DNA of 64,000 nucleotides from an uncultured Lachnospiraceae bacterium (GCA_951800685.1 CATOJY010000001.1:186001-250000), one strand, 5' to 3'. Shown: positions 52,642 through 61,785, counted from the first letter of the stretch. The notes: a model not told the origin generated them from the letters alone. Translations and numbers: made by a program.

Positions 52642-53289
52642 TCAGGTTACAAACGAATCTCCTATCTTATGTAAAATATACCACAACACAAATGCGTCAA
52701 ATCTTGCATTATGGAATAATAATTCTTCTGAGCAGGCCAACTCTTTGTTTTTTGCTGAAATCACTTTATTGAAATTCTTATATCTCTGAGTTACTAAATT
52801 CACATTCCCGTCTGTTACAAGGTTTACCGCTTTTTCAAGGCTTACTCTTCCACCTGGAATCCCATAGTATTTTGAAACCGCCGACTGCAGGTCAAAGCAA
52901 TGATGGCCTTCCACACTCCTCAAAGTGTTAATGCGGTCGCCGAAATTATAAGCTGGGAGATTTGCGTTCTGGAGAGTCTGGTTGACAAGGCGAGTATCAA
53001 AATTGGAAGAACTGAAATAAATAAACGTACAGTCCCGTTCAAAGGTCTTGGCAAGTTTGTAAAAGCTCTCCTCAAAAAAGACGCCCTTGGACAATTCACG
53101 CAACCTCCCAAGCGTAACATGGTGTTTTTGCAAAGCGCCCTGCGTAATTGGCTGAGTTGACATACTATAAAAATCAACCATATTACTGCACCTGTGCAGC
53201 TGCCCATCCATAATAAAACAGCAGAACTGGATCACTTCATCGTATTTGGAAAGGCCTGTGGTTTCCACGTCAAACAGCACATACTGCAT
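52642..53289 (-). CDS. DnaQ-like 3'-5' proofreading exonuclease
   Basis: This 215-residue DEDD exonuclease has motif I FDVETTG (D7, E9), a second Asp in SSNFDTRLVN, and motif III HNARFDAF (His and Asp) near residue 190. DnaQ-type enzymes remove mismatched 3' ends during replication, or act in other DNA trimming. With the polymerase lacking an exonuclease domain, proofreading by this stand-alone protein is likely. The start is ATG 53289, eight bases after GGGAGG; a GTG three codons upstream overlaps the site. Linkage to the coiled-coil gene by a TGATATG overlap is noted. Confidence 0.88.
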   Translation of the reverse strand: MQYVLFDVETTGLSKYDEVIQFCCFIMDGQLHRCSNMVDFYSMSTQPITQGALQKHHVTLGRLRELSKGVFFEESFYKLAKTFERDCTFIYFSSSNFDTRLVNQTLQNANLPAYNFGDRINTLRSVEGHHCFDLQSAVSKYYGIPGGRVSLEKAVNLVTDGNVNLVTQRYKNFNKVISAKNKELACSEELLFHNARFDAFVLWYILHKIGDSFVT

Positions 53290-54232
53290 TTTCCGCACCT
53301 CCCGCCATCATATTACTGAGCAGCAGCTTGAAACTGGAAAGCTCTGTTTTTGCTAAGGGGGCCTCTTCTGTGGACTCTTCAGTAAAAAAGAACACTTTCT
53401 CATAAGCGATGACCGGGATAATCCTCAATGCACAGTAAATACCCGTATAATCAGGGACATTTATGCCTATTCTAGAGAATAATCCGGCATAGGTCGTATT
53501 TAGAACCTCTGCCTTTTCCAACAAGTCTAGATACTCTTCTGTATTATCAAAGGGCAGCATTGCAAACTTATAAGGAGATTTCACAATCTCCGAATTAATA
53601 CCAAGTGAAAGCCCCGTTGCCAGTTTCAGTGCGTCAAGTATGACCGTCTTTTCCTCCTTGTCAGAGAAATTGCGGTTTACATGAAAAACACCTTTATAAA
53701 CATAAGGGGAACTTCCATCATTGCAAAACTTAACTAGACTCTGATTGCCTTCATAGATAGCTTTTATATTCTTTAAAAGCTTCTTAGGTTCTGTCTTTAA
53801 ACTATCTATAGCATAGCATAAGGGAATGGCTGTCCGAAACTGGATAATATCTTTTGTTATCCTAAAATACCGGGCCAGCACGCTACTGTAACGTTCCAAC
53901 GAGTGGTTGTACCGGAAAGGTGACTTATCGCTGTCTTCGCGTTCTTGTATAATCCCCAGCCCTTGTGCCTTTTCAAGAGCTTCCTGTAGGTTTACTACAC
54001 CAAGTACATCGTACAAAAATGTTAAATCTTCCTTTTTTATTGCAATCCGTATATCATGGCATTGCTTTGCCGTATACCCGCTGCAGGGTTTATATCCTAA
54101 AATCTTATAGCATTCTTCCATTACAGATTCTATGTCCTGCAACAGCACACCTGTTTCAGTTGTTGTTATACGGTCGAATGAACCGTGCGTCTCATAGTAG
54201 TTTTGTATCAGCTTTTTCTCAATTAATTTCAT
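53270..54232 (-). CDS. unrecognised soluble protein
   Basis: This 320-residue protein starts at ATG 54232 with GAGGTGAACTTCT upstream and overlaps both neighbours. It is helical in the N-terminal half and mixed in the C-terminal half (YKGVFHVNRNF; YCALRIIPVIAYEKVFFF). No domain was recognised. It belongs to a run of four similar-sized unknown genes (53270-57434) translated as one unit. Confidence 0.74.
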   Translation of the reverse strand: MKLIEKKLIQNYYETHGSFDRITTTETGVLLQDIESVMEECYKILGYKPCSGYTAKQCHDIRIAIKKEDLTFLYDVLGVVNLQEALEKAQGLGIIQEREDSDKSPFRYNHSLERYSSVLARYFRITKDIIQFRTAIPLCYAIDSLKTEPKKLLKNIKAIYEGNQSLVKFCNDGSSPYVYKGVFHVNRNFSDKEEKTVILDALKLATGLSLGINSEIVKSPYKFAMLPFDNTEEYLDLLEKAEVLNTTYAGLFSRIGINVPDYTGIYCALRIIPVIAYEKVFFFTEESTEEAPLAKTELSSFKLLLSNMMAGGAENAVCAV

Positions 54233-55076
54233 AGAAGTTCACCTCGCTAAACATCTTTCCTATCTCCGCCATCCCGTCCTGCCGGACAGCCTGTATTGCT
54301 TTCCTGGACAGGTCAAGCAGGCGCTCACTCATACTCTCGCCTTTATTATAACCACTGCTGAACAATGCGTATATCATGAATGCATCCGTGCATTTGTATA
54401 CAAAGTCTCTCCTGGCGCCATCATACACTTCACCGCAGAACTCCCTGCTGAAACGCGCCCCATTAGCAAGCGCCATCATATTCATGAATTTATAATATCC
54501 TGCAATGCAGTTTATTTCTGAGGACTGCATACTTCGAAGGGAAAATTCACACTCAAGGAAAAAGGAATCTGTTTTATAACGGATACCCCCATTATCATAG
54601 CCTGTGTATGCAGGGTGCATAAGCATCACTAACTCTGGTAGTCCCTTTATTTCTGCATTCGTTATATCGCATTCCGAAACATCCAAAAGAGTAATATCCT
54701 CTTGACTTGCACTATCTTTAGCGTTTAGAAATACCTGCTGCAAGCTCTTATAAATGCATCCTTCCGCAATTTCCCTGAATCTCTTTTTTATGACCATTGC
54801 AAGCCCTAAACTGCCTGGGTAAACGAGTTTCACTACGTTGTACTCCTGTTGAATCGCAATGGCAAGCTCCCCGGCGCCAACAGAATTTAAAAAAGAAAAA
54901 TCATCCTCTTTCACAGCCGCAAATAACTCATACTGTAGCCATAGATCAAAATTATTATGGAGCGCTTTATCGCACAGCACTCCATTACAAACGTCCAAAT
55001 GAGTTCTCGCTTTGTTCCTTTTACCCATGCACACTCCAATATCTTCTCTTGGTTCCAAATCGTAATAAATATCCAT
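54219..55076 (-). CDS. unrecognised soluble protein
   Basis: This 285-residue protein starts at ATG 55076 behind AGGAGGGGATGCT. Two segments (YNVVKLVYPGSLGLAMVIKKR and ITLLDVSECDI) look like strands of an alpha/beta fold. Cysteines are frequent (C17, C30, C35 and others) without a clear zinc pattern. No motif was recognised. It is co-translated with the next gene (14-base overlap). Confidence 0.73.
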   Translation of the reverse strand: MDIYYDLEPREDIGVCMGKRNKARTHLDVCNGVLCDKALHNNFDLWLQYELFAAVKEDDFSFLNSVGAGELAIAIQQEYNVVKLVYPGSLGLAMVIKKRFREIAEGCIYKSLQQVFLNAKDSASQEDITLLDVSECDITNAEIKGLPELVMLMHPAYTGYDNGGIRYKTDSFFLECEFSLRSMQSSEINCIAGYYKFMNMMALANGARFSREFCGEVYDGARRDFVYKCTDAFMIYALFSSGYNKGESMSERLLDLSRKAIQAVRQDGMAEIGKMFSEVNFYEIN

Positions 55077-55087
55077 AGCATCCCCTC

Positions 55088-56212
55088 CTAAAACAATGAA
55101 GCCTTTGACAGGTAGTTGTATAGTGCATTTGTTGTACAGCTGAGCTTATTATCCAATACGTGTGCACCATAATGGATAAGCTTTAAGCGGTACCTGTCTA
55201 TGGCGCACCATAAACTGTCGGACTCCGTATAAGAACTTAAAAATTCCAAAGTATCTGAACTCTCTTGTGACTCGCCTGTTTTATCTTTATAACTATCCAG
55301 CAAAGCCGCAAGCTGCAACATGCTGTAGTACGGCCGCAATCCATATTCTGCATAATTCCTCGAAGTTGCCCTCCACACTTTGGTGTTTACATTGGGGAAG
55401 TCAGCATCGCCTTGCGTGTAAAAACCTACAATAAGTTCATACAGGAACTGTGGCGTAAACCGCACCATATAACTCATCCCAAGAGATTCACAGATCTCGT
55501 TATGTGTAGCCAACATCGTAGACAGGACGCCATTCGGCAAGATTTCCATATGCCTTCCTTTCTGCTCGGCATCCGCATACAATCTTGTTGACTTAAAATT
55601 AATTGCAGGGTTGTCCAGTAGTGGATTGTACAAATATTTGCACTCTATAGCTACAGGCACGAAGCAGCGCAGTATGCTGTAGAATGCATTTCCGCGTGCC
55701 TTTACAATCCTATTCAGAAATTTGCCTGTGTAGGCTGTTTCTAAATAGTTCCTATAGGCCTTGCTTTTAAAACGATTCACCATCTCAGTAATATCTTCAT
55801 TACTGATTACCTGCTCCGTGCCTTTCACTAGCATGGTTGCGTCATGGTACGTGTCATTGACTATCAGCTCCCGTATCTTTTTGTACATGAATGTTTCAAT
55901 GAAAATAATTTTGAGTTCCGAATCTACATCGACGCCAAGGTTATCCTTTGTTACGGAAGGTATAAAAGAGTAATACTTCCCGCAGAAGAACGGCTCTGCA
56001 TATTTACTCTCCATTGTGCTATCATCCAGCATAATTTTCTGCTGAATATTATCGCTCGTGGTCTTCGTGTAATAGCATACATTATCATCATCCATCTGTG
56101 CATAAACAAGGGATGACTGCATAGATAGAAATTTACCATCTATGATAATAGAGCATTCACCTGCACTCATGAATTTCTGTGAACTTGATAAAATCTCAGA
56201 TAAGATTATCAT
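55088..56212 (-). CDS. unrecognised soluble protein
   Basis: This 374-residue protein starts at ATG 56212, nine bases after GGAGG (a TTG seven codons earlier overlaps the site). The N-terminal 110 residues are beta-rich, the middle helical, and the end has aromatic motifs (YGLRPYYSMLQLAALL). No family was recognised. It overlaps the 56196-57434 gene by 17 bases. Confidence 0.73.
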   Translation of the reverse strand: MIILSEILSSSQKFMSAGECSIIIDGKFLSMQSSLVYAQMDDDNVCYYTKTTSDNIQQKIMLDDSTMESKYAEPFFCGKYYSFIPSVTKDNLGVDVDSELKIIFIETFMYKKIRELIVNDTYHDATMLVKGTEQVISNEDITEMVNRFKSKAYRNYLETAYTGKFLNRIVKARGNAFYSILRCFVPVAIECKYLYNPLLDNPAINFKSTRLYADAEQKGRHMEILPNGVLSTMLATHNEICESLGMSYMVRFTPQFLYELIVGFYTQGDADFPNVNTKVWRATSRNYAEYGLRPYYSMLQLAALLDSYKDKTGESQESSDTLEFLSSYTESDSLWCAIDRYRLKLIHYGAHVLDNKLSCTTNALYNYLSKASLF

Positions 56213-57434
56213 AATAAAATACCTCCGTTGCAATTGTACTTATCGCTTCATCCGACCCCGTTATTATTGGATTTAACAGCGTGGCATATCCCTCTTTCTT
56301 CAGGTATGCCCTGGAGCGGGCTTTGTATAAAAACAGATTAGCAGACACATTTTTTGCTTTATGGCATAAAATTGCCTTATCTGCTAAAAAGATTGCGTCC
56401 TTCAGTGAGCTTACGCGCATTGCTACATTCAATAAGGCAATGCTTGCCACTTTCTCCTCATAGGAAAAAGCCAATTCCTTTACCCTAGCAGCTGCACCCT
56501 CAAGGCCTGAGTTTTTGCACTCTGACACAATACCATTCAACACAATATCCAACACCTTTTGGCGTCTTTTCTTACTGAGAATTTCCATGTCTGCCCTATA
56601 GAAAACACCAAAACAGGATTCATAAGACCCTGTTCCTCCAGACCATGGCACACTACCAGCATCCCTTTCCTCATAAAGAGCTTTGCACATACAACTCCTG
56701 TAATCCGCCAGTATATTCAGCGCATTCTGTGTCTTTGCGACATCGATGCTCGCCCTGTTTATCAAACCTGCGGATACATAAGCATCCAGATCGTATATCA
56801 GGATTTCTGATGCCCTGTACAGGACATACTCGACATTGTTAATAACAATATTGCCAAGGTTCTCTATCCCACCAGAGCCATCCTTACTAAAGCGCTTTGT
56901 GGTTGGTACTGCAAAAAAGAAAGGCTTAGCGGAAAGCTTATAATCCTCCATGCAGATAATATGCTTATTTTCCAGCCCATCGTCCGTTAAAATATTAAAA
57001 TATACAGACATAGTAGAGGAACTGAATTTAACGTTTAAAAACTCTGTCGCGCCAAATCCATTAATTGTGTTCCCTGCCTCCGCATACCTGTCTGCAAGGA
57101 GCATAAAATTATCACTTATCCCCTCTTCCAAAAGGCTGTATAACGTGTAATATTTCTCCTTACTACCCACAATCTTCTTGCCTAGATTCTCCATTATAAG
57201 GTTGTTCACTAAAGAACGTTTCACCTGGTTGCATTTAAGGTATCCATCTTTAAATGCAAAGTTGAAACGTGCGTTCAGTGTCCTGTATAAAGACTTTATT
57301 TCGTCTTCAGAGGCCAGATAGCTAAAGGTGTCCGTAAATGCCTTATCAGACATCGATAACTCGTAGGCGAGTATCCGCCCTTGGCTATCCACGAATACTG
57401 TATTTAGATAACAGTACGCAATTTCATCAAACAT
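56196..57434 (-). CDS. unrecognised soluble protein, possibly with repeat-type helices
   Basis: This 412-residue protein starts at ATG 57434, eight bases after AGAGG. The C-terminal 120 residues form regular helix pairs (AARVKELAFSYEEKVASIALL; DAIFLADKAILCHKAKN; LFLYKARSRAYLKK) that recall TPR-like repeats, so a protein-protein scaffold is possible. The N-terminal half is mixed. It opens the 53-57 kb unit; a TATAGT box 35 bases upstream is a weak promoter candidate. Confidence 0.72.
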   Translation of the reverse strand: MFDEIAYCYLNTVFVDSQGRILAYELSMSDKAFTDTFSYLASEDEIKSLYRTLNARFNFAFKDGYLKCNQVKRSLVNNLIMENLGKKIVGSKEKYYTLYSLLEEGISDNFMLLADRYAEAGNTINGFGATEFLNVKFSSSTMSVYFNILTDDGLENKHIICMEDYKLSAKPFFFAVPTTKRFSKDGSGGIENLGNIVINNVEYVLYRASEILIYDLDAYVSAGLINRASIDVAKTQNALNILADYRSCMCKALYEERDAGSVPWSGGTGSYESCFGVFYRADMEILSKKRRQKVLDIVLNGIVSECKNSGLEGAAARVKELAFSYEEKVASIALLNVAMRVSSLKDAIFLADKAILCHKAKNVSANLFLYKARSRAYLKKEGYATLLNPIITGSDEAISTIATEVFYYDNLI

Positions 57435-57478
57435 TCTTGCATCCTCTACTTTCCGGGTTTAACCCTGTATACTATAAT

Positions 57479-57508
57479 AAATACTAGAGATGTTGACCTC
57501 TAGTATTT
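57479..57508 (-). terminator. hairpin overlapping the 57500 stop
   Basis: AAATACTAGAG and CTCTAGTATTT form an 11-base-pair perfect stem with an 8-base loop. The TAG stop of the OB-fold gene is in the stem, and the stem's end runs into ATTATAG, a weak U-tract. Likely a partial terminator. Confidence 0.55.
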
Positions 57509-58339
57509 AACCAATATCCCGCCATCAAACTGTAGCGTGGAACCGCAAGGCATTGCCTTTTCAAGATAGATTAAATGGAACATCTTGATCGCCATACCCA
57601 CGGCATCTGCAATAGCATGTGCATACAAATTCTTCGGTTCCTGCATTCCAATCAAAGCATAGAACGCCTCTATGATAATCCCGCTGTCATCCTCTAACAG
57701 CAATGGCTGGAGCAGCTTTACCACATCCTCTGCTGTTGCTAAACCGAAGTTCTCTTCCTGCTGCTTGTATCTAACATAGCTGTCAAAAGCTTTATTGAAA
57801 TCCTTAAAAAGCCTGTCAGAATCAATAACTCCAGCATAGTTCATCAGTATACGTGTGGCTGATTCAAAGATCTTAGCTACCCCATCTACCCGCCCGTCAC
57901 AGAATGCAGAAAGGCGTTTTCCACTATAAAAGTTTGGCGTAACAGGGTGGCTGTAAACCTTGTTTAAAAACTCATAGTCCACAGCGGGCGCTATCCCATA
58001 AAATCTTGCAAAATCAAAATCGCCGGTATACACTGATATCGAATGCACTATGCATGACCAGGAACCGTTGTAGATTTGTGCAGTAAATTCCATCTGCACT
58101 GGCTTACCCTTTAAGTACATTGCATCGAACCCGTCCTCCAGGAAATCTTTAGGGTTGAATAGACGTGCGGCAATAATATTCGCATTGCAGTCTTTTACAT
58201 AAAAGGTGTAGTACCCATCCTGATAAACTGTCATTCCAGATTTCACATCACGCACCAGGCATACTTTCTTATAATCGCAACCCACAGACAACTGCGCAAC
58301 ATCCAAGTATAACCCATCGTCAGTAATTTTTGTCAACAT
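57500..58339 (-). CDS. OB-fold nucleic-acid-binding protein (YhaM-like N-terminus)
   Basis: This 279-residue protein starts at ATG 58339, nine bases after GGAGG. Residues 20-105 match the pattern of a tRNA-anticodon-type OB fold as in YhaM: CLVRDVKSGMTVY, YYTFYVKDCNANIIAARLF, KGKPVQMEFTAQIYNGSW. The rest is helical, ending near HAIADAVGMAIKMFHL; a degenerate HD-type domain, as in YhaM, is possible but its His and Asp ligands are not clear. Binding of single-stranded DNA or RNA is likely; nuclease activity is not shown. A hairpin at its stop separates it from the next operon. Confidence 0.5.
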   Translation of the reverse strand: MLTKITDDGLYLDVAQLSVGCDYKKVCLVRDVKSGMTVYQDGYYTFYVKDCNANIIAARLFNPKDFLEDGFDAMYLKGKPVQMEFTAQIYNGSWSCIVHSISVYTGDFDFARFYGIAPAVDYEFLNKVYSHPVTPNFYSGKRLSAFCDGRVDGVAKIFESATRILMNYAGVIDSDRLFKDFNKAFDSYVRYKQQEENFGLATAEDVVKLLQPLLLEDDSGIIIEAFYALIGMQEPKNLYAHAIADAVGMAIKMFHLIYLEKAMPCGSTLQFDGGILVKY

Positions 58340-58784
58340 CAAAGTTCTCCTCCGTCGTTATTTCTTTGGCATACCCATAATGCATCTTATCTACATATAA
58401 AAAGATTAAAAAGAACACATCGACCACCACTAGAAAACCAATCATAGCCCATTGGATATTCACACGCCTAAAGAGGAAATAGTATGCCACTTCAATAATC
58501 CTATTCAGCCCAATCAGGATTACAACAGGCGAAAGATTTTGTTCATAGAGCATCATGCCATCCTGTTCCGTATGCAAATTTTTACAAAAATGCCCGGTGG
58601 CAGTCAGCGCTGCAAAAATCCAAATAGCAACAGCCAGTATTTGGAAGACTGAGAAATGCCACGCAAATCCCCTGTACAGGGGCGCCACCAGGTTCAGCCC
58701 GCAGATAACTAATGCCAGAGCTTTTGTTACCTGCGGCACAAATAGTATAGAACGTTCGTATTTATTCACCTTTTCCACCTTCAT
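58320..58784 (-). CDS. four-TM small membrane protein
   Basis: This 154-residue protein has four hydrophobic helices (about 17-35, 44-62, 85-102 and 110-130) with short loops and a charged tail. The start is ATG 58784; AAAGG four bases upstream is weak, and it overlaps the upstream gene by 23 bases, so coupling is likely. No family was recognised. It is part of a five-gene run with several small membrane proteins. Confidence 0.68.
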   Translation of the reverse strand: MKVEKVNKYERSILFVPQVTKALALVICGLNLVAPLYRGFAWHFSVFQILAVAIWIFAALTATGHFCKNLHTEQDGMMLYEQNLSPVVILIGLNRIIEVAYYFLFRRVNIQWAMIGFLVVVDVFFLIFLYVDKMHYGYAKEITTEENFDVDKNY

Positions 58785-59055
58785 ATATCCTTTTTAAAAG
58801 TTCTTCAGCTTCACCAGCAACAGCCTGGTCATACTCCGATGCCTGCCTTATCTCAGCATCGCTATATTCATTCAGTATATCGTCCTCCGTATCCGCAGCC
58901 TTTTCTTTGACGGGCTGTGCCTTTGCATCTTTAGGGTTGTAGGAATCTTCTGCATACAGCAGCTTCTCAGAGTTACTGTCCAAGAAAAATGCATCGAAGC
59001 TGAAAAACGTAATAATGCTAATAATAACCACAAAGGGCGTCACACAATAAAGCAT
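58762..59055 (-). CDS. small membrane-anchored acidic protein
   Basis: This 97-residue protein has an N-terminal hydrophobic helix (residues 2-22) and then an acidic, charged tail with a helical end (AEELLKRIYEGGKGE). The ribosome site before ATG 59055 is weak (GGTGCCGAG), and it follows the 55-residue gene by 8 bases, so re-initiation is likely. Function unknown. Confidence 0.58.
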   Translation of the reverse strand: MLYCVTPFVVIISIITFFSFDAFFLDSNSEKLLYAEDSYNPKDAKAQPVKEKAADTEDDILNEYSDAEIRQASEYDQAVAGEAEELLKRIYEGGKGE

Positions 59056-59063
59056 CTCGGCAC

Positions 59064-59231
59064 CTATGCCATTGGCGGGGTGGATGGCGGTGTGCTTCTA
59101 GAAACCGAACTTGAGCTATTGCCTGTCCCACCTTTCCTTGCCCCATTACCTTTACCCCTGCCTCCCAGGAAAATAAGCAAAAGTATACCAACAACAACAA
59201 TCATTTTTCCAGGTGTTAAATCTCCAAACAT
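59064..59231 (-). CDS. 55-residue single-TM protein with TatA-like start
   Basis: This short gene runs from ATG 59231, six bases after TAGGAGG, to TAG 59066-59064. It encodes MFGDLTPGK, a hydrophobic helix (IVVVGILLLIFLG), then a basic Gly-rich and Ser/Pro-rich tail. The motif of Phe-Gly...Pro-Gly before one helix recalls TatA-type proteins, but the amphipathic helix is missing. It fills the only gap between 59055 and 59242 and is in line with the operon. Confidence 0.65.
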   Translation of the reverse strand: MFGDLTPGKMIVVVGILLLIFLGGRGKGNGARKGGTGNSSSSVSRSTPPSTPPMA

Positions 59232-59241
59232 ACTGTTCCTC

Positions 59242-59607
59242 CTAAAGTTTTATTAATTTTATGAATGTATCAGGTTTCTCCAAATCCAGCACTACGCTAT
59301 CTGTTGGCGTTTTCCATAACACAACACGGTACCTGGCAATGGCCGCTATGCCTTGGAATGCATCCATTGTCATATCAAGCGAACCAATCTTTTTTGTAAT
59401 CCCACAATGCTTGACATACATTGGCAGGGAAACCCGGGCATTAAACTTACGCCTTGCGAAAAAGCTTAACTCCTCAACCGTAATCACGCCTTCAATAACA
59501 AGCGATGGATAAACAAGCTTATCGGATTGCTGAAGGGCGCTGTATTCACTGTCATCGATTTCGGTAATTCCCAAATCATCTACAAGATTCTCTTCATTTT
59601 TCTCCAA
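59242..59607 (-). CDS. unrecognised small protein
   Basis: This 121-residue protein starts at TTG 59607, eight bases after GGAGGG, and overlaps the upstream gene by 14 bases. The first 30 residues are acidic, the rest is beta-rich (VIEGVITVEELSFF; VVLWKTPTDSVVLDL). No domain was recognised. Confidence 0.68.
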   Translation of the reverse strand: MEKNEENLVDDLGITEIDDSEYSALQQSDKLVYPSLVIEGVITVEELSFFARRKFNARVSLPMYVKHCGITKKIGSLDMTMDAFQGIAAIARYRVVLWKTPTDSVVLDLEKPDTFIKLIKL

Positions 59608-60178
59608 GGCATAAACCCTCCACGGTCAAGTGCAGACAGTTTGTATCCCCAGCCTTAATCACATTTGCATTGTATTTACTAAACTCTGCTGCGAGTGTAG
59701 ACCACTCAAGCGGGGTTATCAGAAATTCCTGCTTCCCTTTTCCGAATAAATCAGAACTGTGCGTAAGCTCAACATGGAAAGCATTACCCTGTGTAATGCA
59801 ATCACTGATCTTTGCTTCCCACTCTGAAATAACTGCAGGGTTAATCTGCTCAGGGTACACGTATTTCACGCCCTCAAACTCAAAGAATCTATAACCCTCA
59901 ATGCTGACCACCTGGTGCGGGATTCTCGTAAAGGAAAGTGGTAACACGCATTTCCCGTATTCACTGAAGCAATGATTTAGAATATCACTAAACCTTCCTG
60001 AGTTATCGTATATCTCCTTGATGACATACGCATCAACCGTGACAGGTATCGTCGGTATCTGTACCCCTGTTATCCCGGCGCAGCTGATGCATTTGTTACC
60101 TTCCACCACATTCTCCTTAACAGCTTCTTCATTGTCTTTATTACTTTTCTTAATTGCAATTTTCTCAACTCTTTCCAT
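59594..60178 (-). CDS. unrecognised soluble protein with CxxC
   Basis: This 194-residue protein starts at ATG 60178 behind TGGAGGAAGAATA, the A overlapping the upstream stop. The first 30 residues are charged; a CISC pair follows at about 31-34, then a mixed domain (VVSIEGYRFFEFEGVKYVY). No family was recognised. It sits among small membrane proteins. Confidence 0.7.
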   Translation of the reverse strand: MERVEKIAIKKSNKDNEEAVKENVVEGNKCISCAGITGVQIPTIPVTVDAYVIKEIYDNSGRFSDILNHCFSEYGKCVLPLSFTRIPHQVVSIEGYRFFEFEGVKYVYPEQINPAVISEWEAKISDCITQGNAFHVELTHSSDLFGKGKQEFLITPLEWSTLAAEFSKYNANVIKAGDTNCLHLTVEGLCLGEK

Positions 60179-60819
60179 TATTCTTCCTCCATAGAATATT
60201 GTTTTCGTTCTTTGTAATGGCTGACTTTTGTCATGGTGTACAACTTATCAAAGAGTACACAAAAAGAGTACACACGGATAAACGGTATAAAATACAAGAA
60301 GAGCTGTAACACCCTGAATACCGTAGTCTTGTTTGGCGCTTGATAAAACTCAGCACGTTTTCTGTATACGACAGATGAAACCTGGCACATTGCTATACCG
60401 CGCACCAGGCATTGCACAAGGTACACCAGTATGGCAGCCCAGATAAGGGAGTGCGTAATATTAAACGCAGCGTGCATCCCGAGTATAGATTCGTATACAC
60501 TATTTTCTATACAGCTCATTCCTAGAATAAGGGCGTCCAATAGCCAAATCACAAGGGACACATTCGCCATCACCGGACTGTAAATAGCCAGCTCATTATA
60601 AATCGGAACATAAGCCTGAAACCCAAGGTCTGCGCCCATAATCTTGTAATACATCTTAGCGATGCGCGGCATTATAATAAATACCTGTACAATTACAGCA
60701 AAAATGCCAAGGTACAAGGGATTAATAAATTTTGCGCTATAACGCACCACTAAACAGATTGCAATCATCCCTAGAATGAAACCTAGAATATAAAAACTCT
60801 CCCGGTCTTTCTTGCTCAC
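60178..60819 (-). CDS. polytopic membrane protein (DUF5684-like)
   Basis: This 213-residue protein starts at GTG 60819, seven bases after GGAGG. It has five to six transmembrane helices. The stretch PRIAKMYYKIMGADLGFQAYVPIYNELAIYS resembles the K..G..G..A.IPIYN pattern of DUF5684-type membrane proteins, often near signal peptidases; residues 130-200 are helical. Function unknown. It overlaps the upstream gene by 4 bases. Confidence 0.62.
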   Translation of the reverse strand: MSKKDRESFYILGFILGMIAICLVVRYSAKFINPLYLGIFAVIVQVFIIMPRIAKMYYKIMGADLGFQAYVPIYNELAIYSPVMANVSLVIWLLDALILGMSCIENSVYESILGMHAAFNITHSLIWAAILVYLVQCLVRGIAMCQVSSVVYRKRAEFYQAPNKTTVFRVLQLFLYFIPFIRVYSFCVLFDKLYTMTKVSHYKERKQYSMEEE

Positions 60820-61775
60820 AGAATCACCTCCTCTATTAATGCGAGGATATCGTTCAATAAATCGGAACCTGTATAGAAAACATCTTCCAGGTCTGCCCTA
60901 TCAAGCGCCTTAAGCAGTGCGCTTTTTATAACATCAGCATCCGTATCCCCCAACTGGCTGCTTTCTGTTTTCTCGCCATCTTCTGTGGTATCAGAACGGT
61001 TCTGCAGAAGTGCAAGTGTGCTTTCTGTTATGCGTAAGAGCTTCTCAAGGTACTCTTCGATTTTAGAATTACTGGCTCTATCCCCACTGTTACTTTCTTT
61101 ATAAGATTTACATGGCTCAGTAGCAGTTTGAGCCGCAAATTCATTATCCTTATAAGAATCTGTTGTACTGCAGTATTCCTGCCCTGCCGGCTGGTTATTG
61201 CTGCCTGTGCCAGCATCAGCGATGGCTTCCCCGTTATCGCTTTCCTCAGTGCTATCGCATTCCCCATTATCGCACACATCCATGCTGCCACTCTTACCGG
61301 TACTGACATGCTCCACGCTAATACTTGCTTCATTTCCATGACAATCAGTTCCGTCCACACCCTCTTCGGTACCATGTGCCTCCCTGTTTTTTAAATACTC
61401 CATAAATTCCTCGTCAGCGACTGCGTTATCAGAATCATCCTCATCTAAAAATCGATCGATTTCCCGAATGCCTTTCGCATACTCGAGAGTATTATCTAGT
61501 CCGCCAAGGCGTTGTACCACATACTCTGTATAACTCTTATAACCGAGCATGGTTAGTAACATCCCCATAATCACAGCGGGCTGCTTCTTAAAATTAGACT
61601 TGCAGTTTTCAGCCCTGCTTATATTAGAGTCAATATAATCATGCACAGAAGCATAATCTTTTTCGCTCAGGTATACGTATATCCCGCGCAGCTGCCCGTA
61701 CTGCCTGCCGCATTCTTCCAGTAAAACGCCTTCCCCTTTTTCTGTTGTTACAGTTAATAACTCAATAAACTCCAT
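60816..61775 (-). CDS. protein with long disordered acidic linker
   Basis: This 319-residue protein starts at ATG 61775 behind AAGGAGGTTGTC. Residues 1-120 form a helical domain (QRLGGLDNTLEYAKGIREIDRF), 120-235 are a Ser/Asp/Glu/Asn/Gly-rich disordered region with several Cys, and 240-319 are helical (EEYLEKLLRITESTLALL; ALLKALDRADLEDVF). It may link two complexes. No family was recognised. Confidence 0.7.
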   Translation of the reverse strand: MEFIELLTVTTEKGEGVLLEECGRQYGQLRGIYVYLSEKDYASVHDYIDSNISRAENCKSNFKKQPAVIMGMLLTMLGYKSYTEYVVQRLGGLDNTLEYAKGIREIDRFLDEDDSDNAVADEEFMEYLKNREAHGTEEGVDGTDCHGNEASISVEHVSTGKSGSMDVCDNGECDSTEESDNGEAIADAGTGSNNQPAGQEYCSTTDSYKDNEFAAQTATEPCKSYKESNSGDRASNSKIEEYLEKLLRITESTLALLQNRSDTTEDGEKTESSQLGDTDADVIKSALLKALDRADLEDVFYTGSDLLNDILALIEEVIL

Positions 61776-61785
61776 GACAACCTCC

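Noticed and set aside
59018..59200. 60-codon minus-strand frame over the gap at 59.1 kb
   Set aside because: It overlaps the better-supported 55-residue gene in another frame, starts without a ribosome site and has no pattern of a membrane or soluble protein.
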